64,000 nucleotides of DNA. Origin: a virus. The DNA lies in the IMG/VR virus record IMGVR_UViG_3300037336_000053, positions 1 through 64,000 of that record; one strand, written 5' to 3'. Below the pieces are notes generated by a model. The model was given only the letters and a program-made list of their open reading frames with translations. It did not search any database and was not told where the DNA came from. This document shows, in pieces, positions 49,490 through 57,316 of the stretch (positions within the stretch are counted from its first letter, which is position 1; every line of letters starts with the position of its first letter). The translations under genes and the position numbers were made by a program.

Positions 49490-51448
49490 CTACATCTTAA
49501 CGCAGTTGTCTACAGTCTTGCCGTCCTTTTGTTTAGTGCCCATACGCTTGTAGCCCTTCCAGCATACCTTGCCGTCAACACCTTTTTGTTTTTCTTCGTC
49601 TAGCGTAGTATAACTAGGATTTCCGCATTCGCTACATGTTACATTAGTTCTTTTTTTTAAAGTTTTGTAAACACGTTCTGCAAGTTTTGCTGTGTAGTTT
49701 GATTCAACTACATCTTTTGCTCTAGTTAGAACGTTTGCTGTTGAGTTTGATTCTGCAAACTTCATATCATAATCTAGTGCATGATATACACTACTGATAT
49801 AGTCTGCTGCTTTAGTAATCTTTGCCTGCTGCCATCCTTCGATGCCTTCTGCTTCAGATACTGTTTTAAGCATATCGTGTAATTTAATAGCGTACTTTGC
49901 TAGTTTATATAGATCAGCACGAGCCATTTGCACTTCGTGATCACGCTCTGCTGCACTTGCTAAATCGCCTAGGCCTTCTTTAACTGTTTTCTTTTTCTTG
50001 TCAGCAACTGCCTTCTTCTCGATCTTGTATGTGCGGGGATTGACACGATATTGACTCATGTCCTCACCTTCAGCATCACGCTGTCTTAATTCCTTGTGAG
50101 CTGCATCAAGGTTCTGTTCGTGTGCTTCTTTTGCACGGCGATTGCGAGCTGAGTCGCTTTGGTCACCCTCCGCCATACCTTGCCCACTAGACATTGCATA
50201 GTCTATGTCGTCGGGATGTAAATATCCGCTTTTTAAATCAGACATAATTTGCGCTTTTTCTTCTTCTCGGCGTTTTGTAAGCATGTGCCTTGCACCAAGC
50301 CAATCTAAATAATCTTCTACCATGTCATCAACTGGGTTATTTGTATTTCTGCCCCCCACCACACCTTGCTCGTCATTGCTTTGCCAAACTACATTATCGG
50401 TTGAGTCTTTGACTTCAATAGTGGCATACACATACTGCGGAAAGTCTTCTAACCAGTCTTCGCTCCAGAGTATGGCATCATCCTCACGACGGAATTTTTT
50501 AGTTTTGGTTCTTGATTTAGGACGCTCACCAGTGTTGACCACTGCGGTGAACGGACCGTTGAATCCACTACCAAACGAACCTTCCGCCACACCCTGTGAT
50601 TCCTCTAGTTCCCATACCACGCCACCGTTGTCATCTTTTATTTCCATCTGGAGGGTTGGATATTGGTCGTGTGTGTCAGCATAGTCTTCTGCCCAGGCCA
50701 CAGCATCATCTTCACGCTTAAACTTTTTGGTCTTGGTCTTGGTTGGTGGCTTCTCGCCGGTGTTGACATATAGAGTAAACACCCTGCCATATCCTGAACC
50801 AAACGAACCTTTCGCCACACCTGTCTTTGGCTCAAATACTGTAGGGTAATTAGTCTTGCGATTGAATACGCCCACTGTATCACCTTGACTATTTTTAGCA
50901 ATAATACTGTCTACTGCTCCGCTGCCTTCTTGACGATTTCTAAATTTGACATCGGCACCGTGATCTTTGCGAACTTGATTGGCCCATTGTCTGACTCCAC
51001 CACCAACGCCGCCCTCTGCCACTTTATCAGTATATGCGCCGCCTTTAAACTTACTAACACTTTTAGCATCGTGCTCTTTAGCTTGACGTCTGGCATCAGC
51101 ATCATCCTTAGCAGTAAACTTCATCTTTGAACCATCTGAATGTGTCATTTGATACTTGTGTTTCACACCTTTGTGTTCCGCCACACCATCTAAAGCACTG
51201 GTAATTTTGTTTATCTGCTCAGGAGTTGCTCTATTGCCCACAGTAGTAAACTGATCGTGGGTTGTTTCCCAATCCGAGCCTTCTTTGACTTCTTCGGAAT
51301 ACTTGTCGTATTTTTTTCTAATAGGATCAAGACTTTTACCTTCTTTACCAGCTTTAGCTAGTGCTTGCATGCCTTCTTTGCCATACTTCTCATGGCCCTT
51401 AGCAGCACGGCTCATAGTCTTATCAGCTTCTTTAACTTGTTTTATCAT
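49490..51448 (-). CDS. Large repeat-containing internal virion protein candidate
   Basis: A 652-residue hydrophilic protein with two tandem copies of a 76-residue domain (about 209-285 and 286-361) joined by GVAxGSFGSG linkers. Short [VM]xE|G/H motifs recur at VKE57, VAE91, VAE145, VAE289, MAE427 and VKE491, which fit the cleavage consensus of T4 gp21-type prohead proteases. The C-terminus has CSECGNPSY and CWKGYKRMGTKQKDGKTVDNC, probably a metal-binding end. A late-type motif lies upstream. I infer a head-internal polyprotein; no enzymatic domain is visible. Confidence 0.65.
   Translation of the reverse strand: MIKQVKEADKTMSRAAKGHEKYGKEGMQALAKAGKEGKSLDPIRKKYDKYSEEVKEGSDWETTHDQFTTVGNRATPEQINKITSALDGVAEHKGVKHKYQMTHSDGSKMKFTAKDDADARRQAKEHDAKSVSKFKGGAYTDKVAEGGVGGGVRQWANQVRKDHGADVKFRNRQEGSGAVDSIIAKNSQGDTVGVFNRKTNYPTVFEPKTGVAKGSFGSGYGRVFTLYVNTGEKPPTKTKTKKFKREDDAVAWAEDYADTHDQYPTLQMEIKDDNGGVVWELEESQGVAEGSFGSGFNGPFTAVVNTGERPKSRTKTKKFRREDDAILWSEDWLEDFPQYVYATIEVKDSTDNVVWQSNDEQGVVGGRNTNNPVDDMVEDYLDWLGARHMLTKRREEEKAQIMSDLKSGYLHPDDIDYAMSSGQGMAEGDQSDSARNRRAKEAHEQNLDAAHKELRQRDAEGEDMSQYRVNPRTYKIEKKAVADKKKKTVKEGLGDLASAAERDHEVQMARADLYKLAKYAIKLHDMLKTVSEAEGIEGWQQAKITKAADYISSVYHALDYDMKFAESNSTANVLTRAKDVVESNYTAKLAERVYKTLKKRTNVTCSECGNPSYTTLDEEKQKGVDGKVCWKGYKRMGTKQKDGKTVDNCVKM
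50366..50821 (-). repeat. Two tandem copies of a 76-codon domain
   Basis: The encoded units both run from GSFGSG through VNTGExP, TKTKKFxREDDA, WxED and QY to VVW. They differ at many positions, so the duplication is old and kept at protein level. Confidence 0.8.
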
Positions 51449-51475
51449 TGTAATCTCCAGAATACTTATTATGTA

Positions 51476-51483
51476 TATTTATC
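51476..51483 (-). promoter_or_regulatory. Late-promoter-like motif GATAAATA
   Basis: It lies 27 bases before the ATG of the 652-residue virion protein, with CTGGAGA between, and overlaps the last codons of the preceding gene. Confidence 0.5.
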
Positions 51484-51697
51484 GTTTGATGGTCGAGCCA
51501 CCCATTAAATTGTTTGATAGCTCAAGTGCATTTTTAGCAGTACCGTCTGCATTTTTCTTTTGTGGAGCTTCTGGAGTACCATTTTTACCAGTTTTAATCT
51601 TCTGACGTGCGGCAGGAGGGTTAGCAACTGTTGCTATAGCACCTGCACTTGTAGCGCCTGCTGTTGTTGTTTCATTTACGATATCTGATATTTTCAT
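51479..51697 (-). CDS. Small Ala/Thr-rich protein with capsid-targeting-like N-terminus
   Basis: A 72-residue protein starting MKISDIVNE, whose V-N-E fits a prohead-protease cleavage site. The rest is low complexity (TTTAGATSAGAIATVANPP, KKNADGTAKNALEL). It is coupled by ATGA to the basic protein gene upstream. Probably a packaged internal head protein (inference). Confidence 0.58.
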   Translation of the reverse strand: MKISDIVNETTTAGATSAGAIATVANPPAARQKIKTGKNGTPEAPQKKNADGTAKNALELSNNLMGGSTIKR

Positions 51698-52410
51698 TTC
51701 TTTTTAGCCCTGCCAGCTTTCATATTAGCAAGCCAATGTGCCATCTTTTGCTTTTCGCCACTGCTGTTCTTAGCAGTCTTTCTTAAACTGCTAACACTTG
51801 CTTTAGTATTTACACCACTACGCTTGGCCAATCCCTTACGTCCTGGCTTCTTGCCATCTGCAAAGTTTTCATTGTGTGCCGCTTCTGCATAGTATTCGTT
51901 ATCAGGAGATGCATCATCAGTGCTGTCGGGCCACCAGTCTAATTCAAACTGTTCTCCAGCATCAAACATGTCGTGCATAGAGTTAATACGGTTTTCGTAT
52001 TCTAGTTTTGACGGCTCAACGTTGCCTTCTACTACATCAATAACATATTGTATTGTTACTGCATTGGCAGTCAATGTAGCACAGCGTCCGCCTACTTCAC
52101 CTTTGAGGTGATCTACTAAAATGCTTTCACTACTTCTTGCTAGATCATCTGTTAGATTATGAGGCACTTTCATGTCAACATATGAATAAACATAATCGTA
52201 ATGTGGCGATGGAGATGTGTGTAATATAAATTCATCTAATACCACAACTCTTTTAAATCCATCCTTGTTATACCAAACAGCTCTTTTAAAAGTTAACTCG
52301 TCTGGTGCTCCAAAGAACTTTGTAAGATGTTTTACATAGTCAACTGGTTCATCATTTTTCCATTGCGATAACGCAGTCGGCGATTCGGCTAAAATTTCAT
52401 GTATTTTCAT
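51694..52410 (-). CDS. Hypothetical virion protein with capsid-targeting-like N-terminus and basic tail
   Basis: A 238-residue protein starting MKIHEILAES (L-A-E cleavage-like site). The middle is an unrecognised alpha/beta domain (RVVVLDEFILHTSPSPHYDYV). The C-terminus is strongly basic (GKKPGRKGLAKRSGVNTKAS, then QKMAHWLANMKAGRAKKK), suggesting DNA binding inside the head. It is coupled by ATGA at both ends within the cassette. Function unknown. Confidence 0.6.
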   Translation of the reverse strand: MKIHEILAESPTALSQWKNDEPVDYVKHLTKFFGAPDELTFKRAVWYNKDGFKRVVVLDEFILHTSPSPHYDYVYSYVDMKVPHNLTDDLARSSESILVDHLKGEVGGRCATLTANAVTIQYVIDVVEGNVEPSKLEYENRINSMHDMFDAGEQFELDWWPDSTDDASPDNEYYAEAAHNENFADGKKPGRKGLAKRSGVNTKASVSSLRKTAKNSSGEKQKMAHWLANMKAGRAKKK

Positions 52411-53576
52411 AAACTTGCTACAATTGTTTTATAATCGTCAAAGTTACTTTCACGATCTTCTAGGCCGCGCAAGCCCGGATTAATAGGCTTAGTAACATCT
52501 CTAACATTACTAAAGTCATCAACATTCGGTTGTACTCTAAGTTTCCAGTACCAAATAGCAATTTTTGCAGCAACAGACGGTTTTTCTGCTAGCTTAGGAT
52601 TATTCACTAGATCTATGCCAATTGCGTTTCCGGCAATACCGTAGTTATATCTGCCGGTGATTTGAATGTATCCGCGACCTTTGTACTTTGCGCCATCACC
52701 TGCTTTAGTATTACCTAATATTTTGGCTTTCCTAGGAGCATACTTAGGATCATACTTGCGGAAGTCTAAACTGCCACCATATTCTACCATGCTCTTAAAG
52801 TCGTGACTTTCATGAGCAACTTGCGATAAGAATGCAGCAAGTTCTGTACCTTTAATTCCAGCAGCGGTAGCAGTTTTAATTAAAAACTTTTCGTGTGCAT
52901 TGATCGTAATAGGTTCATCTTTTTTAACTTGAGGCTTTTTGGCCTGTGGGGTTTCTTCTTCAGCAGTATCCGGAACTTTTACCATTTGACCTAATTGCAG
53001 TTTGGTATTTTGATCAAACCCATTTAGCTTGTATAGTACTGCTGGAGTAGTATCATTTTGTCTAGCAATAGAATAAACAGTATCACCTTTCTCAACAGGT
53101 TGTTGGACAATGTTGCCAGCATTGGCGCCTAAGGTGGCAGCTCCTAGTGTAGCTCCTGCTACCCAATCTTTCCATCCTTCCTCTACATCAAATTCTTTGC
53201 CTTTAAGTTTAGTACCTGTATATTGTTGTACAATTTTCCAAACTTCTTTGTCTTTCTTTTGCTTAATCAGTTGTTTAACTTGTGTAACTAAATCACTAGG
53301 CGCAGTTGAGAAAAATTTCATCAACTCCATTATACCTATGTTACCTTCATAAGACGCTTCTAGTTGTCTTATACGACTTTCACTAAGTCCTAGATTAAAT
53401 AGCACATTAGTTGACTTGCCTTTTACCTTTTTGCTTAGTGTAGGCGGACGTCCGTCTTTGTCTACGGTGTTGCCAAACTTAGCTGCTTGAGTTTTGATTT
53501 CACCAGAGCCCACATCTACAGTAGTGTTAACACCTTTTACAATTCTGCCATCTTCAAATATTTCACGTAATCTCAT
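52407..53576 (-). CDS. Endolysin: LysM plus GH19-type glycoside hydrolase, with capsid-targeting-like N-terminus
   Basis: A 389-residue protein. The start MRLREIFED contains an I-F-E site like those of the neighbours. After an unassigned region, a LysM domain lies at about 161-203 (VEKGDTVYSIARQNDTTPAV, then LQLGQMVKVP). The C-terminal catalytic domain has FLSQVAHESHDFKSMVEYG (about 248-266, catalytic Glu) and YKGRGYIQITGRYNY, typical of GH19 chitinase-like endolysins that cleave peptidoglycan. Presence in a virion cassette suggests it may be packaged (inference). Confidence 0.82.
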   Translation of the reverse strand: MRLREIFEDGRIVKGVNTTVDVGSGEIKTQAAKFGNTVDKDGRPPTLSKKVKGKSTNVLFNLGLSESRIRQLEASYEGNIGIMELMKFFSTAPSDLVTQVKQLIKQKKDKEVWKIVQQYTGTKLKGKEFDVEEGWKDWVAGATLGAATLGANAGNIVQQPVEKGDTVYSIARQNDTTPAVLYKLNGFDQNTKLQLGQMVKVPDTAEEETPQAKKPQVKKDEPITINAHEKFLIKTATAAGIKGTELAAFLSQVAHESHDFKSMVEYGGSLDFRKYDPKYAPRKAKILGNTKAGDGAKYKGRGYIQITGRYNYGIAGNAIGIDLVNNPKLAEKPSVAAKIAIWYWKLRVQPNVDDFSNVRDVTKPINPGLRGLEDRESNFDDYKTIVASL

Positions 53577-53782
53577 TTCTTGCGTCCTCTAAATTGCTCA
53601 CCTGTTAGGTAGGGTTTGGAGAACCAAAGTTGAAACCATTCTTTATCACCTGGGCGTATATTTTCTTTGCGTTGTATCTCAGCTTTTTCGGTTCCAGTAA
53701 TACTTATGTTACTGCCACCGTATGGAGTTAGCCCTTTGAACTCGTTGATGCCGGCAAGTTTTTTAAGGGTATCTAAATCCAT
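53573..53782 (-). CDS. Small protein, 69 aa, with LKKLAGI-type N-terminus
   Basis: Starts MDLDTLKKLAGINEFKG, where I-N-E fits a prohead-protease site. The remainder (WFQLWFSKPYLTGEQFRGRKK) is short and basic at the end. It is joined to both neighbours by overlapping stop-start codons. Probably a structural or packaged protein; no family recognised. Confidence 0.58.
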   Translation of the reverse strand: MDLDTLKKLAGINEFKGLTPYGGSNISITGTEKAEIQRKENIRPGDKEWFQLWFSKPYLTGEQFRGRKK

Positions 53783-54375
53783 TACTTCTTGACCACACCT
53801 TCCGCTGGTACTGCATCTCTAATACCCATACCTTGTCTAACAGCAGCATACATTTCATCTGCAACTTCTTGTTGTGGCACACCTTGTTTAAATGATTCTA
53901 AATCACCTTCAGCAGCCGCAGCTCGCATCTTACTTGCACTCATGCCCTCGGCACCATCTGCATCTGGATCACGTTCGCCTGCACTTACTACTTTAATTGA
54001 TTTAAAATTATATTCTTTACCGTTGTAATCGTTTAATAGTTTTTCAAAACTTGCAACACGATCGCTACCTGCAACATAGATTAAATTATCATAACCTAGT
54101 GCGTCAATTTTTTGTAGTGCTTGTATAATAGTTTTAACTTCAGGATTACCAATTGTAACCTCTGGAAAGAAAAACTTTGCATAGCGTAGTTTATCCTCAA
54201 ATGCTAGTGGATCTGTTTTAGGCTTTTGACTTTGGCTTAAAAAAATATAAGGATCACCACCTTGTGATACAACCGCATCTACTAGTTTAGCATGCCCGAT
54301 AGTAGGTGGGTTCATACGACCAAATGCCATTACCGCAGTTGTTTCGGGTGCTTCAAATATTTCTCTTAATCTCAT
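53782..54375 (-). CDS. NMN adenylyltransferase/cytidylyltransferase-like protein with capsid-targeting-like N-terminus
   Basis: A 197-residue protein. After MRLREIFEAPE comes TAVMAFGRMNPPTIGHAKLV (about 13-32), the nucleotidyltransferase N-terminal motif with TIGH as the HxGH variant; VAGSDRVASFE and GMSASKMRAA are the later substrate and ISSTxIR-like blocks. Relatives make NAD from NMN and ATP. The first nine residues match the endolysin start exactly except for the ninth. NAD salvage or delivery of the enzyme with the DNA are both possible. Confidence 0.72.
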   Translation of the reverse strand: MRLREIFEAPETTAVMAFGRMNPPTIGHAKLVDAVVSQGGDPYIFLSQSQKPKTDPLAFEDKLRYAKFFFPEVTIGNPEVKTIIQALQKIDALGYDNLIYVAGSDRVASFEKLLNDYNGKEYNFKSIKVVSAGERDPDADGAEGMSASKMRAAAAEGDLESFKQGVPQQEVADEMYAAVRQGMGIRDAVPAEGVVKK

Positions 54376-54716
54376 TTGTAGTCACCTTGTTTAATTTCGT
54401 CTATACCTTCACCAAATAGTTTGTCAAGTAGTGCATCTCTGTCTGCTTGACTAAACACATCCTCTGGTGAATGTCCTAGATCATATTCTGCACAGTAGCG
54501 ATTAATACCTTTTTCAACTACTGGACCTAAATGCTTTTTACGATCAATGTCTTTGCCTGCACGGTGTAGATCAGCAATACGACTCATTACAGGAAAAAGT
54601 TCTTTGCGATAAAACTGTGGATCATTACGCATCCAAACACTAGTGTCATCGACTAGATCATAACCTAGGTCTTTATCGTCTTTTTGATCTATCTCAGTCA
54701 CTTCAAATATTTTCAT
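54372..54716 (-). CDS. Hypothetical protein, 114 aa, with capsid-targeting-like N-terminus
   Basis: Begins MKIFEVTEI (V-T-E site) and continues with an acidic, helical domain (RKELFPVMSRIADLHRAGKD, SPEDVFSQADRDALLDKLFG). A GGAGAATAAC ribosome site precedes the ATG. First complete gene of the cassette after the truncated endonuclease remnant. No function recognised. Confidence 0.6.
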   Translation of the reverse strand: MKIFEVTEIDQKDDKDLGYDLVDDTSVWMRNDPQFYRKELFPVMSRIADLHRAGKDIDRKKHLGPVVEKGINRYCAEYDLGHSPEDVFSQADRDALLDKLFGEGIDEIKQGDYK

Positions 54717-54717
54717 G

Positions 54718-54900
54718 TTATTCTCCTACAACATCTGCTGTTGCAATAATCTCTTTAGTAAAGTTTTCAACGCCATACTTATTGATGGCATTTTTAATAC
54801 CTATACCCATATAGGAATCATTTACATTTTTAGTAGCGTGTCTACTAATGTAATATTTTCCATTTATATGGTTAGTTATTTTATAGATAGTGTAATGCAT
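54718..54900 (-). pseudogene. Truncated GIY-YIG endonuclease remnant
   Basis: Sixty residues: IYKITNHINGKYYISRHATKN followed by SYMGIGIKNAINKYGVENF match the first half of phage GIY-YIG endonucleases, but the YIG glycine is Ser (YYIS) and the frame stops before the catalytic Glu and any DNA-binding region. It overlaps the preceding stop as TAATG. Probably a decayed homing gene whose end now carries the ribosome site of the next gene. Confidence 0.65.
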
Positions 54901-55463
54901 TACCAAGCCCTACAACTCCAATATCTCGCAGATGTACGTGGCCCAGGATTATCGCAATTATGTCTAGCACGGAAACTTCTTCTACGTGCTGGGTTTGATT
55001 TCTTAATACGCATATTAGGATCACCAAAGTTAACTTTAACTATGTTGCCCTTAGGATTCTTTACGTATACTTTAAACTTCTTAACATCGCCTTGCATAGG
55101 TTTACCTAGCGAAACTTTACGGCCTTGATATTCTGCTTCGTCTAGCTCGTCATCTTCGTTAAACCACATGTCACCAAATTCTTCATAGAAGTCATTGCCA
55201 TCTAGAGTAATTTCTTCTACAACTTCTTCATCAACGGGAAATTCAATATCAAAGTCGTCACATCCACATTCAAACATATAGTTTGCTAGGTTGTGTGCAT
55301 ACTCGTCTGCTTCTTCGTTTGTTAATTGTCTTGGCAATGGAATTTGATATACACTTGCACCCTGTGCAGTTTCGTATAATTCGCTACCTGGGAAAATACT
55401 TTCATCTAAACTTTCGTTTAAACTATTATTTTTTTCCATTACTATATATACAAAATGTTTCAT
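54900..55463 (-). CDS. Conserved phage protein with RHNCDNPGP-type C-terminus
   Basis: A 187-residue acidic protein whose end has GDPNMRIKKSNPARRRSF then RARHNCDNPGPRTSARYWSC. I recall this C-terminal block as very conserved in marine T4-like phages, with no known function; the Cys/His content suggests a metal site. The N-terminus has LNESLDE repeats that again resemble prohead-protease sites. CAGGAATTTAATT precedes the ATG; an inner ATG (MEKNNS) is an alternative without a ribosome site. Confidence 0.65.
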   Translation of the reverse strand: MKHFVYIVMEKNNSLNESLDESIFPGSELYETAQGASVYQIPLPRQLTNEEADEYAHNLANYMFECGCDDFDIEFPVDEEVVEEITLDGNDFYEEFGDMWFNEDDELDEAEYQGRKVSLGKPMQGDVKKFKVYVKNPKGNIVKVNFGDPNMRIKKSNPARRRSFRARHNCDNPGPRTSARYWSCRAW

Positions 55464-55465
55464 AA

Positions 55466-56896
55466 TTAAATTCCTGTATTACCGTTAAGCGCATATATTG
55501 CGGCAGCAAGTCTATTTATTGCATCAGTTATATCTGCAGGATTAGGATCGGCCCAATGTGCATCTGTGCTTACTGCAAAATCTTGTGTATATGATGCTAA
55601 TCTATCTAGCGCAACATCTACTGTTGAAGGCGTACTGCCGTCCCATACTACTCCTGCGTTTGCAGGATATGGTATTGACGCATTGTGTGTAATCTCGCCT
55701 GTTCCAGCATCATAACCAAGTATGGTTGTACCAACTGCACTTCTAATTGGTTTAACTACAAAACTATCTTCTTGGGTATTGTTTAATATTGAACCTGTTG
55801 CGTTTATTATAATACTATTATCTGCTTGACTAGTCTGGCCTGCATAGAAGCCAATTGCTATTGCGCGAGCACCTTGCCCAGTTTGACCTGCATAGAAGCC
55901 AATTGCTATTGCGTGAGCATCTTGCCCAGTTTGACCTGCATTTGCACCTATGGCTACAGTTGCAGCACCTTGATCTGTTTTTCCTGCCAGATCACCAACT
56001 GCTACCGCTTGTCCGCCTTGATTAGAATTACCTGAGCTCCTACCAACGGCAATGCTATATATACCTTGTGATGTTTCGCCTGCGGCTGTACCGATGGCAA
56101 TTGCACCAGCATTCTGACCAGTTAAACCGGCTTGTGTGCCAATTGCAACGGCTTCAGCAAGTTGATCAGTCATACCTGCTTGGTAACCGATGGCTACACC
56201 GTTTGTCCCTTGACTAGTATTTCCTGAACTGATGCCAATTGCTATTGCACTTGCACCTTGAGTTGTTTGCCCTGCCGTGTAGCCAATTCCGATTGCCGCA
56301 ATGCCCTGGTTAGTATCGCCTGCACCAAATCCAAGTGCAATGCCATATGTACCTTGGTTAGTAAAACCTGCACTATTGCCTAATGCTATATTATTGTCGC
56401 TTGTTCTTAAACTTGCTGTTTCAATGTCGCCAACAATCTTACTATTAACACCGTCAACTAGTAATGTACTATCATCTCCAAACACACTACCTGTAACATC
56501 GCCATCAACGTTGCCAGCTAAGGTTCCGTTAAATATTTTGTTAGTTGCATCTACTATTTGTGTGCTGCTATCGTTTGAGAATACACTACCCACATGGTCG
56601 CCTTGCGTATTACCTACAAAAAGATTACCGCTGAGTGCAGACAAGTCTGGCTTGTTAGTTAAGTCGTCGTAGTCCCCGCTAAACTGTGTGTCGTCTAAGT
56701 ACGCAGACAAGTCTACACTATTACCGTCACTAATACTAAGCATGTCGCCTACTAGAGCAAGTGTTTGTGCGTCTGTGTTTAAATTTCTTGCGTATACTTC
56801 ATCAAAGTTGTCATTAACTTTGTCAAACGCAGAACGAATACTTTCACCGTCTCCAGTTAATTCACCTGTTCCTAAATTGATCGTTTGCTTTGTCAT
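55466..56896 (-). CDS. Tail fibre protein with 16-residue beta-helical repeats
   Basis: A 476-residue structural protein. The N-terminal region (about 1-165) has Asn/Asp/Gly-rich stretches (NVDGDVTGSVFGDDSTLLVD) shared with the fibre at 22960. Residues 169-360 are twelve repeats of a 16-residue unit, xxAIGxxAGxTxQGxx, like the left-handed rolls of trimeric adhesin heads. The C-terminus ends in a helical region (ITDAINRLAAAIYALNG). It probably trimerises and binds host surface. Confidence 0.82.
   Translation of the reverse strand: MTKQTINLGTGELTGDGESIRSAFDKVNDNFDEVYARNLNTDAQTLALVGDMLSISDGNSVDLSAYLDDTQFSGDYDDLTNKPDLSALSGNLFVGNTQGDHVGSVFSNDSSTQIVDATNKIFNGTLAGNVDGDVTGSVFGDDSTLLVDGVNSKIVGDIETASLRTSDNNIALGNSAGFTNQGTYGIALGFGAGDTNQGIAAIGIGYTAGQTTQGASAIAIGISSGNTSQGTNGVAIGYQAGMTDQLAEAVAIGTQAGLTGQNAGAIAIGTAAGETSQGIYSIAVGRSSGNSNQGGQAVAVGDLAGKTDQGAATVAIGANAGQTGQDAHAIAIGFYAGQTGQGARAIAIGFYAGQTSQADNSIIINATGSILNNTQEDSFVVKPIRSAVGTTILGYDAGTGEITHNASIPYPANAGVVWDGSTPSTVDVALDRLASYTQDFAVSTDAHWADPNPADITDAINRLAAAIYALNGNTGI
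55817..56392 (-). repeat. Twelve tandem 48-bp repeats in tail fibre gene
   Basis: The repeats encode units such as AIAIGFYAGQTGQGAR. Most copies have diverged in DNA, but the last two are almost identical over 48 bases (starting at 55839 and 55887), showing recent copying or slippage. Confidence 0.85.
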
Positions 56897-56907
56897 CTAT
56901 TACGCCC

Positions 56908-57312
56908 TTAATGGTTTAATCTTATACTGTTAACTGTGCCGTCGGTCCAATTACTAACATATGCTCTTACCCAAACATAGTTTCCAGTAAAATTATAGTT
57001 TTTAGTATTAGTTGTAACACTAGTATATTCTATAGATGTAATACTTTGAGTTGCAACTAAACCAGTAGTGTCAACACTTTGTCTACCGGAGTCTAAAACT
57101 AAAGTAAACCAGTCAGCTTCTACTGGGTTAGTTGCAAGTGTTCCTTGCATAGCCACTTTCCCAATAAACCCTGCTAGGTCTACTTGTACTGTATGGAAAC
57201 CATCACTACGTCCGTAGTAACCGTCGCCTTTGAATTTCTCCCCAGTGATGACAGTATTTGCACTGTCTCCTGGGTGCGTATTTGCTGATAAGATTGTTTC
57301 ACTGTTTGCCAT
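56908..57312 (-). CDS. Tail fibre-associated hypothetical protein
   Basis: A 134-residue beta-rich protein starting MANSETILSANTHPGDSANT and ending SNWTDGTVNSIRLNH. Its Ser/Thr/Gly composition and its place directly before the fibre gene suggest an adaptor or small fibre subunit. GATAAATA ends five bases before the ATG, and a TTG upstream is unlikely as start. Confidence 0.6.
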   Translation of the reverse strand: MANSETILSANTHPGDSANTVITGEKFKGDGYYGRSDGFHTVQVDLAGFIGKVAMQGTLATNPVEADWFTLVLDSGRQSVDTTGLVATQSITSIEYTSVTTNTKNYNFTGNYVWVRAYVSNWTDGTVNSIRLNH

Positions 57313-57316
57313 ATAA

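Noticed and set aside
55817-56392. Regular short repeats resembling a CRISPR array
   Set aside because: The repeats are in frame, have no unique spacers and encode a beta-structured fibre domain.
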